64,000 nt of DNA from WRIS01 sp964345475 (GTDB lineage: Bacteria; Actinomycetota; Coriobacteriia; Coriobacteriales; Eggerthellaceae): contig CAYFQW010000002.1 of assembly GCA_964345475.1 (NCBI GenBank), positions 1 to 64,000 on the forward strand, read 5' to 3'. Positions 7,963 through 16,121 of this stretch are shown here, one piece after another (the stretch's first letter is position 1; each line of letters starts with the position of its first letter). The position numbers were made by a program, and so were the translations under genes. Below the pieces are notes generated by a model. That model searched no databases, was not told where the DNA came from, and saw only the letters and a program-made list of their open reading frames with translations.

Positions 7963-8922
7963 TCATGCACGAGGGTGTGCTTGAGAATGCGCCTCTTTGA
8001 GACGCTCTGCAGATAAGTGCGTGTATATCTGTGTAGTCGACAGACTCGTATGGCCTAACATCTCTTGTACGCTTCGCAAATCGGACCCGCCTACCAAGAG
8101 ATCTGTCGCGAAGGTGTGCCTCATAATATGAGGAGAAAGAGACTCATCAAGCCCTGCTTTTTTAAGAGCCTGTTTAAATATCTTTCTAATGACATCTGTG
8201 CTGAGAGGGTTTCCTCGTTTCGACACAAAAAAATAAGCAGAAGTTTTGTCAGCTAAGATATCCTGTCGTGCGAAAGTGAGATATCGCTGCATAGAAGCAC
8301 ATGATATTTCGTGCAGGGGTATAATACGTTCTTTGTCTCCCTTCCCTCGGACTTTTGCTTGCGCATTGACAAAATCTACCTGAGAAAGAAGAAGCCCCGA
8401 AGCTTCTGAGACACGGGCTCCGCTTGCATATAAAAACTCTAAAAGAGCTTGGTTCCTCATGTCCTGCGAGCTTTGCTCACGCAGTTTTCCCGATATATCT
8501 TTACTGGAAAAAACAGAAAGTAGCTTGACCATTTCATCAGGCTTGATAACCCTTGGCAGGCTTTTCTCCTTTTTTGGTGCTCGAAGTATTTCTGCAGGAT
8601 CCGAGCAGGTGAGGCCGTTGGACAGGGCCCACGAGAAAAAACCCTTCAAAGACGAAAGACGCCTATTTATTGTGCTATTACAGTATCCGGAGGATGTATG
8701 CTCGCCTAGATAGATACGCAGATTCTTATGACCAGGCTCGAGGCTATTTATATTATGTCTTTTTGCCCATCGCCCAAAGTCCTCAAGGTCTACTCTGTAA
8801 GCGCGGAGCGTATGCTGAGAGGCATTTCGTTCGACTCGTAATGCTTCACAAAACTGTTCGATACGTCCGAAATAAATTGGATCTATCTCAGGAAAGTCCT
8901 CGTGAACTGCATCTTTTGCCAT
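7963..8922 (-). CDS. xerC: Tyrosine recombinase XerC/XerD type
   Basis: 319 residues: an N-terminal SAM-like core-binding domain (about 14-105) and a C-terminal catalytic domain (about 125-310). All catalytic residues are visible: Arg170 (YASGARVSE), Lys194 (VRGKGDKERI), His265 and Arg268 (SPHIMRHTFATDLL), His291 (MLGHTSLSTTQIY) and Tyr300. Xer recombinases resolve chromosome dimers at dif sites. The ending THLSAERLKEAHSQAHPRA is the form typical of chromosomal XerC/D rather than phage integrases, and the housekeeping context (directly after trmFO, 1-nt gap) agrees. Whether it corresponds to XerC or XerD cannot be settled here, so the symbol is provisional. No dif-like site was seen nearby. 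Confidence 0.93.
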   Translation of the reverse strand: MAKDAVHEDFPEIDPIYFGRIEQFCEALRVERNASQHTLRAYRVDLEDFGRWAKRHNINSLEPGHKNLRIYLGEHTSSGYCNSTINRRLSSLKGFFSWALSNGLTCSDPAEILRAPKKEKSLPRVIKPDEMVKLLSVFSSKDISGKLREQSSQDMRNQALLEFLYASGARVSEASGLLLSQVDFVNAQAKVRGKGDKERIIPLHEISCASMQRYLTFARQDILADKTSAYFFVSKRGNPLSTDVIRKIFKQALKKAGLDESLSPHIMRHTFATDLLVGGSDLRSVQEMLGHTSLSTTQIYTHLSAERLKEAHSQAHPRA

Positions 8923-8923
8923 A

Positions 8924-10282
8924 CTACTGCGCTCGAGGCAATCGAATTGGACTTATGCTGTTCACAAAAGCCTCGAGAGCGTCTTTTCCCCTCTGTGCGT
9001 AGGAAGCATAACGCAGAGCTTTATTCTTCACAGGATGCTCCAGAGGGGGAATTATGCCAAAATTAACATGCATAGGCTGAAAACCTACCGTATCGGGATG
9101 AGTAGCATAAGAGAGCAGGGAACCGAATGCTGTCGTTTCAGGCAGGGCTGGGAGATTGGCCCCCGTCAGATATGCATAGACAGATAAAGCAGCCCAGAGA
9201 CCTGACATGATAGCTTCGCTGTAGCCTTCTGTCCCCCCTATTTGACCAGCAAAATACAGAGGACAAGTATCATATCCCTGTCCTGTGCCTGTATACTTCA
9301 GATGCTCATCCAAAAGCTGAGGGGAATTTATAAAAGTATTACGATGCATAACTCCATACCGAGTAAACTCAGCTCTTTCCAGCCCGGGGATCATCCGAAA
9401 TACCCGTCTTTGCTCTGAGAAGGTCAGGTTCGTTTGACATCCCACGAGGTTGAAAGATGTTTTATGGCTATTTTCAGCCCGGAGCTGCAACGCAGCCCAA
9501 GGTCTTGTGTTGGTTCGTGGATCCCTGAGGCCTACGGGCTTAAAGGGCCCGTAACGTGGCGCATCAAATCCTTTCCGCGCAAGCTCTTCAATCGGCTGGC
9601 AAGCCTGAAAGAGGTCTTTGTTTTCGAATTCTCTGAGGATTACACGTTCTGCAGTACAGAGCTCCGAAATAAAATCATCGTATTCCTGCCTGGTGAACGG
9701 GGCGTTCACATAGTCTCCACCCTGCTTGTCTTCGTACCGGCTTTGAAAAAATAATTTTTCATAGTCGAGGGTGTCAGCCATGACGATAGGAGCAGCAGCA
9801 TCGTAGAAGGCCAGGTGCTCGGATCCAGTTAAACGTGCTATCGAATCGGACAGTGCGTCACTTGTCAAAGGACCAGTTGCTACAATGGTGGCACAGGCAT
9901 CGGAGGGGAGGTCTTTCACCTCTTCCCGTATCACTTCTATATATTCGCAAGAATGTACAGCTTCGTTCACAGCAGAAGAGAACTTCTTTCTGTCAACAGC
10001 AAGGGCGCCCCCCGCATCAACCCTATTTGTATAGGCGTAATCGAGAAGAAAAGAGTCGAGGGCCATTAGTTCTGCCTTGAGCATTCCAGCAGCGCTTTCA
10101 GGCTTCATACTCTTAAATGAATTGGAGCAAACCAGTTCTGCAAAATCTCCCGTTTCGTGCACAGGCGTTGAAACACGGGGACGCATCTCAAATAACCGCA
10201 CAGAAACCCCTCGATGCCCAAGTTGAAGGGCGGCTTCGCTGCCAGCCAGCCCTGCCCCAAGTATGTTCACGGAATAATTCAT
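8924..10282 (-). CDS. trmFO: Folate/FAD-dependent tRNA m5U54 methyltransferase TrmFO
   Basis: Makes 5-methyluridine at position 54 of the tRNA T-loop using methylenetetrahydrofolate and FAD. 452 residues. The N-terminus has the FAD Rossmann motif ILGAGLAGSEAA followed by RLFEMRP, then ELVCSNSFKSM and LKAEL, all family signatures. A catalytic-type cysteine lies in QACQPIEELA, and the C-terminal GYSEAIMSGLWAAL helix caps the FAD site. I chose ATG 10282 because it places the Rossmann strand at the very start as in the family. GGAGG lies only 1 nt from it, unusually close; an in-frame GTG at 10336 would add 18 residues with no family match. It follows dprA by 89 bp and abuts xer. Confidence 0.95.
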   Translation of the reverse strand: MNYSVNILGAGLAGSEAALQLGHRGVSVRLFEMRPRVSTPVHETGDFAELVCSNSFKSMKPESAAGMLKAELMALDSFLLDYAYTNRVDAGGALAVDRKKFSSAVNEAVHSCEYIEVIREEVKDLPSDACATIVATGPLTSDALSDSIARLTGSEHLAFYDAAAPIVMADTLDYEKLFFQSRYEDKQGGDYVNAPFTRQEYDDFISELCTAERVILREFENKDLFQACQPIEELARKGFDAPRYGPFKPVGLRDPRTNTRPWAALQLRAENSHKTSFNLVGCQTNLTFSEQRRVFRMIPGLERAEFTRYGVMHRNTFINSPQLLDEHLKYTGTGQGYDTCPLYFAGQIGGTEGYSEAIMSGLWAALSVYAYLTGANLPALPETTAFGSLLSYATHPDTVGFQPMHVNFGIIPPLEHPVKNKALRYASYAQRGKDALEAFVNSISPIRLPRAQ

Positions 10283-10371
10283 GCCTCCAGCATAACAAAA
10301 ACGGTGGCCATCGGTAAGCAGACTTGAATGAACCACTCAGGAACTTCAGGGTTCTGCGGAGCCCTTCTAGC

Positions 10372-11310
10372 TTAATCGTTGAGCAATGGGCCATAACTCC
10401 CATCAGGGTATTTTGCAACAAGTGCTTTAGCTTCTAGCTCTACGAGTGAAAGCATCAGCTGCTCATGCACGTCAGTTGCTTTATATGTTTCCGTAACAAA
10501 AGAATACAGCTCTTCGAGGTGACACGGGCGAGCCGATAGAATCTTAAAAACCAGGTGAGAAAAATCTGAAAGCTGACCAGGAAGCTTGTTCTTGAAGGTC
10601 TCATGTTGCAGGGTGCCGAATAAAGAAAAAAGAATGCTCTCGAATGACTCATCATCAACGACTGGAGTTGCACCCTGAAAGAGTAATCTGTTTGAACCAC
10701 GGGAAAAGGACGAGGTGATTGCCCCTGGAACCACCAGAACTTCCCGGTTTGCGTTTAAGGCCTCGTCAGCTGTAGAAAAGGTACCCGATGGCAAACCTGC
10801 CTCAACGATAAGGGTCGCTTTAGCAAGCCCTGCTATAAGCCTATTTCTTGCACGGAACATATACTTTCGCGGACTTTGACTCCAGGGGTATTCAGAGGCG
10901 ACGGCTCCTCCTTTGTCTATGATTTCTTGGAATAGTGCGAAATTTGAAGCAGGGTATATCTCGTCACAGCCTCCACCAAGAAATACCAGTGTTGTTCCAT
11001 CCTTTTGAATTGCCGCCCTGTGTGCAGCGCTATCACAACCTAAGGCACCTCCGGAAATGATGCAGATGCCCTTTTCGGCTGCAATGCTTGCAAAACGCTG
11101 AGCACAGCTTATACCATAGGGGCTTGCTTTGCGAGCACCGATAATAGCGAGCCCTTCTTGAAGTGCGCCAGGATCTCCTATGAGAAATAGCTCACGAGGC
11201 GCTTGTGGCAGTTCACGCAAAGCTGCGGGGAATTTCGAACTTTTAGCATCAAGGATATGCCTTTGACCTTGGAGGATATTTCTTTTCCCGCTTTGTACTC
11301 CTTTATCCAT
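10372..11310 (-). CDS. dprA: DNA processing protein DprA (Smf)
   Basis: Binds incoming single-stranded DNA during natural transformation and loads RecA. 312 residues from the chosen start. The Rossmann-like core is clear: GLAIIGARKAS, ISGGALGCDSAAHRAA, VFLGGGCDEIYP, AVASEYPWSQSP, FRARNRLIAGLA and EAGLPSGTFSTADEAL. A C-terminal winged-helix region (about 235-305) follows. The start ATG 11310 sits behind AGGGGAGAGG; an ATG 27 nt upstream at 11337 has no ribosome site and was set aside. It is directly downstream of comM, giving a comM-dprA pair, but presence of these two alone does not prove competence. Confidence 0.95.
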   Translation of the reverse strand: MDKGVQSGKRNILQGQRHILDAKSSKFPAALRELPQAPRELFLIGDPGALQEGLAIIGARKASPYGISCAQRFASIAAEKGICIISGGALGCDSAAHRAAIQKDGTTLVFLGGGCDEIYPASNFALFQEIIDKGGAVASEYPWSQSPRKYMFRARNRLIAGLAKATLIVEAGLPSGTFSTADEALNANREVLVVPGAITSSFSRGSNRLLFQGATPVVDDESFESILFSLFGTLQHETFKNKLPGQLSDFSHLVFKILSARPCHLEELYSFVTETYKATDVHEQLMLSLVELEAKALVAKYPDGSYGPLLND

Positions 11311-11355
11311 CCGTTCAACCTCTCCCCTCTCAATCATAAATAGTTACGGTGCCGC

Positions 11356-12843
11356 CTAATGCTCTCTTATACGTAAGCTGAGCGCTTCGCAAATGTGGAC
11401 CTTGCTCACTCGGAGCTCTTCTTCGATATTCGCAATGCTTCGAGCCAAAGAAAGGCTTGCATAAATTCCTCTCCCACTCATGTGACTTGCCTGAGCCGTA
11501 TCCTCCAGAAACTGTGAGGTAGACGAATCAAGCTGACATTTTTTTAGTAAAGTCTTGAGACTTGTCCTTTTTGAAGCCCCTCTTGTTTCAAGCCCGTGCT
11601 TTTTAGCAAAAAGACGAGCCTTCATGACGCCCTTAAACATTTCTTCAGAAGAAAGATCGTTTCGGTCTTGAATAATTTGGTTTGCCTGTGGTCTTCTCAC
11701 GTCGATATGGATGTCAAACCTATCGAGAAGCGGTCCGCCGATTCTATTCTGGTATGCTCGCACCTGTGCGCCACTGCAGGAGCACGTGAAGGCTGGGTCG
11801 CCAAAATAACCACAGGGACAGGGATTGGAAGCTGCGATCAGCATGAAGTTTGCTGGAAAAGAGGCCTCGGCGGTCGCCCTTGTTATTATTATCAAGCCTG
11901 ACTCCATTGGTTGCCGGATGCTCTGTAAGGTTGATTGTTTGAATTCGGCCAATTCATCCAGAAAAAGAACACCATTATGGGCAAGCGATATTTCACCTGG
12001 CTTTGGTAAGCTGCCTCCTCCTGTAAGGGCTGCAGTGCTGATACTATGGTGGGGACTTCTGAATGGACGGAGACCAGCAAGAATATTGCCGAAGTCAGCC
12101 CCCGCTACAGAATGTATAAGCGCACTTTCAAGAATCTCCTTTTTTTCCAAGGGTGGAAGGATAGATGGCATACGGGACGCAAGCATCGTCTTGCCTGATC
12201 CAGGCGGCCCCACCATGAGCACCCCATGCATTCCCGCAGCGGCAACCTGCAGGGCCCTCTTCGCAATAACATGGCCAGACACTTCCGAATAATCAGGGCA
12301 AGGAGTCGCAGTTTTCCCAGAGTATGTACGTGTTTTGTTAAACGATGCCGACCTGAATTGAGATAATGTGGAAACGCTGAGCTGTTCCAGGCCTTCAAGC
12401 TCTACTAAACCCTCATCAGGTTCAGCGCAGATTAATCTCAGTCCTTCAGATTTAGCACGTACGGCGTGTGCCAAAAGCCCTCTTACGGGACGAACTTGAC
12501 CCTCAAGAGAGAGCTCCCCTACTATAAGGCTGCCCTCTATGGCGCTTCGAGGTATTTGTTTACTTGCTGCCAAAAGCGCAACGGCTATTGGCAGATCGAA
12601 TCCTGAACCTGATTTACGAATAGACCCTGGCGCTAAATTGACGACCACCTTTTGAGAGGGCATGATAAAACCGCAAGCCCTCAACGCCGATCGTATACGC
12701 TCTCGCGCTTCTTGGATACTGAGATCGGGCATCCCGACAATTGCAATACCAGGTAATCCTGAAGTGATAGAAACCTCAACGATTACTTGGACAGCCTCGA
12801 CGCCATGTATGGTCGCACTAACAACATTGTATTGAGTATGCAT
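11356..12843 (-). CDS. comM: ComM / YifB family AAA+ ATPase (Mg-chelatase-like)
   Basis: 495 residues. The family is a hexameric branch-migration helicase that helps integrate transforming DNA; it was earlier described as a Mg-chelatase relative. The N-terminal third has the Lon-protease-like fold (SGLPGIAIVGMPD, QEARERIRSALRACGF, NLAPGSIRKSGSGFDLPIA). The AAA+ module follows with Walker A VGPPGSGKTMLASRMP (about 217), Walker B GVLFLDELAEF (about 295) and the cysteine-rich PCPCGYFGDP/CSCSGAQV insert typical of YifB. The arginine-finger region is LLDRFDIHIDV. It lies between yraN and dprA on the same strand, a common order. The ATG has no strong ribosome-binding site, so it may be translated partly by coupling to yraN. 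Confidence 0.96.
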   Translation of the reverse strand: MHTQYNVVSATIHGVEAVQVIVEVSITSGLPGIAIVGMPDLSIQEARERIRSALRACGFIMPSQKVVVNLAPGSIRKSGSGFDLPIAVALLAASKQIPRSAIEGSLIVGELSLEGQVRPVRGLLAHAVRAKSEGLRLICAEPDEGLVELEGLEQLSVSTLSQFRSASFNKTRTYSGKTATPCPDYSEVSGHVIAKRALQVAAAGMHGVLMVGPPGSGKTMLASRMPSILPPLEKKEILESALIHSVAGADFGNILAGLRPFRSPHHSISTAALTGGGSLPKPGEISLAHNGVLFLDELAEFKQSTLQSIRQPMESGLIIITRATAEASFPANFMLIAASNPCPCGYFGDPAFTCSCSGAQVRAYQNRIGGPLLDRFDIHIDVRRPQANQIIQDRNDLSSEEMFKGVMKARLFAKKHGLETRGASKRTSLKTLLKKCQLDSSTSQFLEDTAQASHMSGRGIYASLSLARSIANIEEELRVSKVHICEALSLRIREH

Positions 12844-12864
12844 GTGAATCGGTTCTTAAAGGTT

Positions 12865-13404
12865 TTAATAGTCTACAGAAAATGCATCACGATGATGTCG
12901 CAAAAAAGCGCGATTCTCTCCAACCACAAGTATAGATATGACATCGAAGCGCACCGCTTTGTCTACAAAATCATGTTCGCTCAAATAGTATCCTGCTATG
13001 GACTCATAGCGATTCCTTTTACGTGCGTCCACCGCTTCCTCGGGAAAGCCTTTTTCGGCGTTAGAACGCGTTTTCACCTCTATAAAGACGAGGACACCGT
13101 CTTCTTCGGCTACAATATCAGCCTCTCCAGCTGTGCACGTCCAGTTGCGATCGTAAATATAAAAGCCTCTTCTTTCTAAATAGCTTGCAGCGGCTTGCTC
13201 ACCTCTTCTACCGAGATCTTTATGTGAAAGGGATCGCGGCTGTTCAGCTTGCTCAGATACATCACCTTCCTGCTGTGCAGAGTCTGTATTCGCCTCAGGG
13301 CAAATCTCGGTTTCATTAATTTTAGGGTCCTCGCGAAACAGCTCCTCCTCTGCCTGAGTATCCGTGGGCTCCTTCATTTCAACACTAGCTTCATGTATGG
13401 ACAT
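12865..13404 (-). CDS. YraN / UPF0102 endonuclease-like protein with acidic N-terminal extension
   Basis: 179 residues from ATG 13404, which has a perfect AAGGAG 8 nt upstream. The C-terminal about 115 residues match the UPF0102 (YraN) family: HKDLGRRGEQAAASYLERRG, then GEADIVAEEDGVLVFIEVKTR, which is the restriction-endonuclease-like D...ExK site. Biochemical role is poorly known. The first about 60 residues are rich in Glu and Gln, look disordered and are not part of the family domain. It lies between rnhB and comM, the usual neighbourhood. Confidence 0.92.
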   Translation of the reverse strand: MSIHEASVEMKEPTDTQAEEELFREDPKINETEICPEANTDSAQQEGDVSEQAEQPRSLSHKDLGRRGEQAAASYLERRGFYIYDRNWTCTAGEADIVAEEDGVLVFIEVKTRSNAEKGFPEEAVDARKRNRYESIAGYYLSEHDFVDKAVRFDVISILVVGENRAFLRHHRDAFSVDY

Positions 13405-13533
13405 GGCAAGACTCCTTTCGCTTATGTTTAGAAGTGTAAGGAGTTCAAACTGCAAATAACGAGCAGGACGATACAGGATGTCTGAAGAAAATGCTACGAA
13501 TATGCTGCAAGGGAAGAAAAACGGCTGGGATAG

Positions 13534-14250
13534 CTAAAACAAGCTCTCTTGGACGAAGGAAGTGCAGAAACTTTTCCTATGCAAGGGGCAGAGGCCATAT
13601 GTCTTAATGGCAGCAATATGATCGGCGCTTGCATAGCCTTTGTTACGCTCGAAGCCATATTCGGGGTATGAGTTCGCATATTGCCTCATAAGGGAGTCGC
13701 GTTCGGTTTTAGCCAAGATTGAGGCTGCCGCTATGGAGGCGCAGCGAGAATCTCCTTTTACGACGCTTATCTCCCTCGGATCAAAACGAAGCGGATTGCC
13801 GTCAAGAAGAATCGTTTCCGGCTCTATGCCTGAATTCTCTATAGCCGATACAGCATCTGCACAAGCCTTTCTTAAAGAGAGGCCCATCCCCTCTGAATCG
13901 ATTTGCTCGGCCTCAATGAACTGTACAGTCCAGGCAAGTGCGTACTGCTTTATTTCTTGAGCGATTATTTCTCGTACATGCTCTGAAATTTTTTTGGAGT
14001 CGTTAAGCCCATCAATGTTCCTGTTTTTCGGTAGAACTACCGCCCCCAGAGCCAGAGGGCCTGCAAGAGGTCCTCTTCCCGCCTCATCAAGGCCAAGAAT
14101 GCAATTCGAGACTGCCAACTGCTGTTCAAATTGATACAGAGACTCTAGACGTTCGCGCTCTAAACGCTCTTTGAGAAGACGTTTTCGTGTTCGATCCAAG
14201 GCAGATCTGACACCTTTGCGTGAATCTCCTGAAAGAGCTCGTTCGAACAC
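13534..14250 (-). CDS. rnhB: Ribonuclease HII
   Basis: Removes ribonucleotides and RNA primers from DNA-RNA hybrids. The core starts at ILGLDEAGRGPLAGPLA (first acidic pair Asp-Glu) and continues with AVVLP, LNDSKKIS, LLDGNPLRFDP, VVKGDSRCASIAAASILAK and a C-terminal helix ending FCTSFVQESLF, all as in class II enzymes. From the GTG at 14250 it has 238 residues, including a basic helical N-terminal extension of about 50. Reading the same frame further upstream to the TAA at 14335-14337 continues a plausible conserved helix (VADIEEHLSRVSNETEF), yet no ATG, GTG or TTG occurs there and the GTG has no ribosome site. The true start is therefore uncertain; ATC near 14316 follows AAGGAAGAG. Confidence 0.94.
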   Translation of the reverse strand: MFERALSGDSRKGVRSALDRTRKRLLKERLERERLESLYQFEQQLAVSNCILGLDEAGRGPLAGPLALGAVVLPKNRNIDGLNDSKKISEHVREIIAQEIKQYALAWTVQFIEAEQIDSEGMGLSLRKACADAVSAIENSGIEPETILLDGNPLRFDPREISVVKGDSRCASIAAASILAKTERDSLMRQYANSYPEYGFERNKGYASADHIAAIKTYGLCPLHRKSFCTSFVQESLF

Positions 14251-14379
14251 AGCGAATTCAGTTTCGTTTGAAACTCGAGAGAGGTGTTCTTCTATGTCAG
14301 CAACAGTCTGAACGATCTCTTCCTTTTCTTGAGCTTATCTAAAGGCGGTAAACCTCTTAGAAATATATACTGTTCCTAT

Positions 14380-14425
14380 AAAAACATCCTGCCCCGTATC
14401 TCCTTCAAAGAATATACGAGGCAGG
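14380..14425 (-). terminator. Intrinsic terminator after rplS
   Basis: Read on the minus strand: CCTGCCTCGTAT, a 14-nt loop, then ATACGGGGCAGG (12 bp with one G-U pair), followed by ATGTTTTTATAGG. It starts 46 bp after the rplS stop and ends the rplS transcript before rnhB. Confidence 0.82.
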
Positions 14426-14470
14426 GCAAGATGTAACTTATGTTGATTTTAGAGGGCCGTTACTAAAGGC

Positions 14471-14818
14471 TTAGTTGAAAGACTTCTCTTTGATCTTCGC
14501 AGCTTTGCCGACCTTGTTACGCAGGTAGTAAAGCTTCGCGCGGTTTACATCTCCCTTGCGCACTACCTCTATGCGCTCAACCTTCGGAGAATGTACGGGA
14601 AAGGTACGCTCAACGCCTACAGAAAAGCTCATTTTGCGCACAGTAAATGTCTCACGACAAGTTTTGCCATGACGACGGATAACGTCGCCTTGGAACACCT
14701 GAATACGTTCGCGATTCCCTTCTGTAATACGGTAGTGTACCTTGACATTGTCGCCAACGTTAAAATCGGGAACATCTTGTTTGACTTGTTGTTGCTCAAG
14801 AGCACGAATGATATCCAT
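14471..14818 (-). CDS. rplS: 50S ribosomal protein L19
   Basis: 115 residues, the normal L19 length. The family pattern is clear: MDIIRALEQ, FNVGDNVKVHYRITEG, RIQVFQGDVIRRHG, ETFTVRKMSFSVGVERTFPVHSP and AKLYYLRNKVGKAAKIKE. L19 sits at the interface with the 30S subunit. ATG 14818 follows GAAGGAAA. In many bacteria rplS is last in the rpsP-rimM-trmD-rplS operon; here it is separated from that cluster by about 10 kb and has its own terminator, so it must have its own promoter in the 14819-15039 gap. Confidence 0.98.
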   Translation of the reverse strand: MDIIRALEQQQVKQDVPDFNVGDNVKVHYRITEGNRERIQVFQGDVIRRHGKTCRETFTVRKMSFSVGVERTFPVHSPKVERIEVVRKGDVNRAKLYYLRNKVGKAAKIKEKSFN

Positions 14819-15039
14819 TACCTGTTTCCTTCTATATTATGTACAAATCATGGTGCGAATCTGAATAAAGACGCAATTTGATACTGTATCATGCCCATCT
14901 TACTTGCACAAGGATTAAGTAGCTTGATTCTGCAAGCAATCCATAGAATGCTCGTTTACGGTGCATACGACACCTAAGCCCGCGATGACTTTCAAAAGAA
15001 TTCCGTGCATGTTTCCGCTATTCTACGGTCGAGCACAGA
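14819..15039. other. Non-coding gap upstream of rplS
   Basis: 221 bp without a supportable gene. It must hold the rplS promoter on the minus strand and the end of the azlCD transcript. A TACATAATAT run close to the ribosome site could be a -10 element, but no convincing -35 was found. A small GATACTGTATC palindrome lies near 14880. Confidence 0.5.
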
Positions 15040-15363
15040 CTAGATAAAGCTGAACAGGGCATAACTCAATACCCCTCCCAAGGCGCACCAAATCAACGAT
15101 TTCGTCTTTATAGCTATGACAATTACGATACAAGCTGAGACAAAAGGGATTGCCGCAGGCCAAAGTCCTTGAGAGAGCATGTCAGGTGAAAACAAGTCGT
15201 TAGCAACAAGGGCTGCAAATGCGGCAGGAGGGATGAGGTTCAAGGCTTCGATAACACGTTCAGGGAGTTCGCGCCCTTTAAGCAAAAAGAGCGGTACGAC
15301 CCTGCACAAGACCATAGTGAGCGCAAGAACGAAGAGGGCAATGAAATATTTAGACCAGGTCAT
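15040..15363 (-). CDS. azlD: AzlD-family membrane protein, small subunit of a branched-chain amino acid exporter
   Basis: 107 residues with about four hydrophobic segments (KYFIALFVLALTMVLCRVVPLFLL, AAFAALVAN, AIPFVSACIVIVIAI, SLIWCALGGVLSYALFSF). The pattern RVVPLFLLKGRELPERVIEALNLIPPAAFAAL is the AzlD signature. AzlC and AzlD together export branched-chain amino acids or related compounds (azaleucine resistance in Bacillus subtilis). Its start overlaps the azlC stop by 4 nt, so the two are translationally coupled. Confidence 0.92.
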   Translation of the reverse strand: MTWSKYFIALFVLALTMVLCRVVPLFLLKGRELPERVIEALNLIPPAAFAALVANDLFSPDMLSQGLWPAAIPFVSACIVIVIAIKTKSLIWCALGGVLSYALFSFI

Positions 15364-16049
15364 TTTTTGCGTCTCTTAACTTTCTCAACCACAAGCGCAC
15401 ATGCTACCCCAAATAGGGCGCCTATTAGAATTGCCGGCCCTGTAAGTCCTAAGAACTTACAAGCAATGACCCCAATTGCTGAGGCCAGGGCAGCCAGAGC
15501 GTTTGAAGCCGTGCCTTTTTGCGTAAAAAGAAGGCACAGAAAAATAGAGGTCATCGCAAAGGATGCAATGGCTAAAGGAATGCTTATTGCATTCCCAATT
15601 ACAAGACCGAGTAGGCAGGACAGGGTCCATGATGTCTGCGAAAATAAGTTTACAAGCGTTGCCCTCGTGACCGACCAAGCTCCTTCTTGGAATTTTGCCA
15701 TGTTGATCCCATAGCTCTCATCAGTAACTGTAGCAGCGAACAAAAAAGCAAGAGATTTTTTTGTATCTTGGCTGTGCGGGGCTAAAGAAGCGCTGTATAA
15801 CATCTGGCGGGTATTCACAAGTGAAATACTGGCCAGGATAGACGGCAGAGGTATGCCAGCCAACCACATATTAGGCAACATGAATTGACCCGCGCCTGAA
15901 TAGAATAATACACAAAGAAGCAGAACCTGTACTGCAGTAAGGCCCATAGAGGCGCTCAAGATGCCACAAGGCACACCTATAGCGATATACCCAAGCATAA
16001 TAGGAGCAGCGGCGTTAAGAGCTTTAGATATGTTTTCTGGAATGGACAC
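15360..16049 (-). CDS. azlC: AzlC-family membrane protein, large subunit of a branched-chain amino acid exporter
   Basis: 229 residues with multiple hydrophobic helices spread over the whole length. Diagnostic features are APIMLGYIAIGVPCGILSASMGLT near the N-terminus, FYSGAGQFMLPNMWLAG, LVNTRQMLYSASLAPH and TDESYGINMA, all AzlC family motifs. It is the large partner of AzlD, which overlaps its 3' end. The real substrate here is not shown by sequence. It is isolated from regulatory genes; no Lrp-like regulator lies beside it. Confidence 0.93.
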   Translation of the reverse strand: MSIPENISKALNAAAPIMLGYIAIGVPCGILSASMGLTAVQVLLLCVLFYSGAGQFMLPNMWLAGIPLPSILASISLVNTRQMLYSASLAPHSQDTKKSLAFLFAATVTDESYGINMAKFQEGAWSVTRATLVNLFSQTSWTLSCLLGLVIGNAISIPLAIASFAMTSIFLCLLFTQKGTASNALAALASAIGVIACKFLGLTGPAILIGALFGVACALVVEKVKRRKK

Positions 16050-16121
16050 GGTATGTGATTATAGCGCTAAAGCCAATATGCTTTTAATAATCCACAATGT
16101 ACCATACTTAAAAATATACGA

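Noticed and set aside
10283..10336. 18-residue upstream extension of trmFO (GTG 10336)
   Set aside because: The extension has no family counterpart, and the FAD-binding strand begins at the ATG at 10282.
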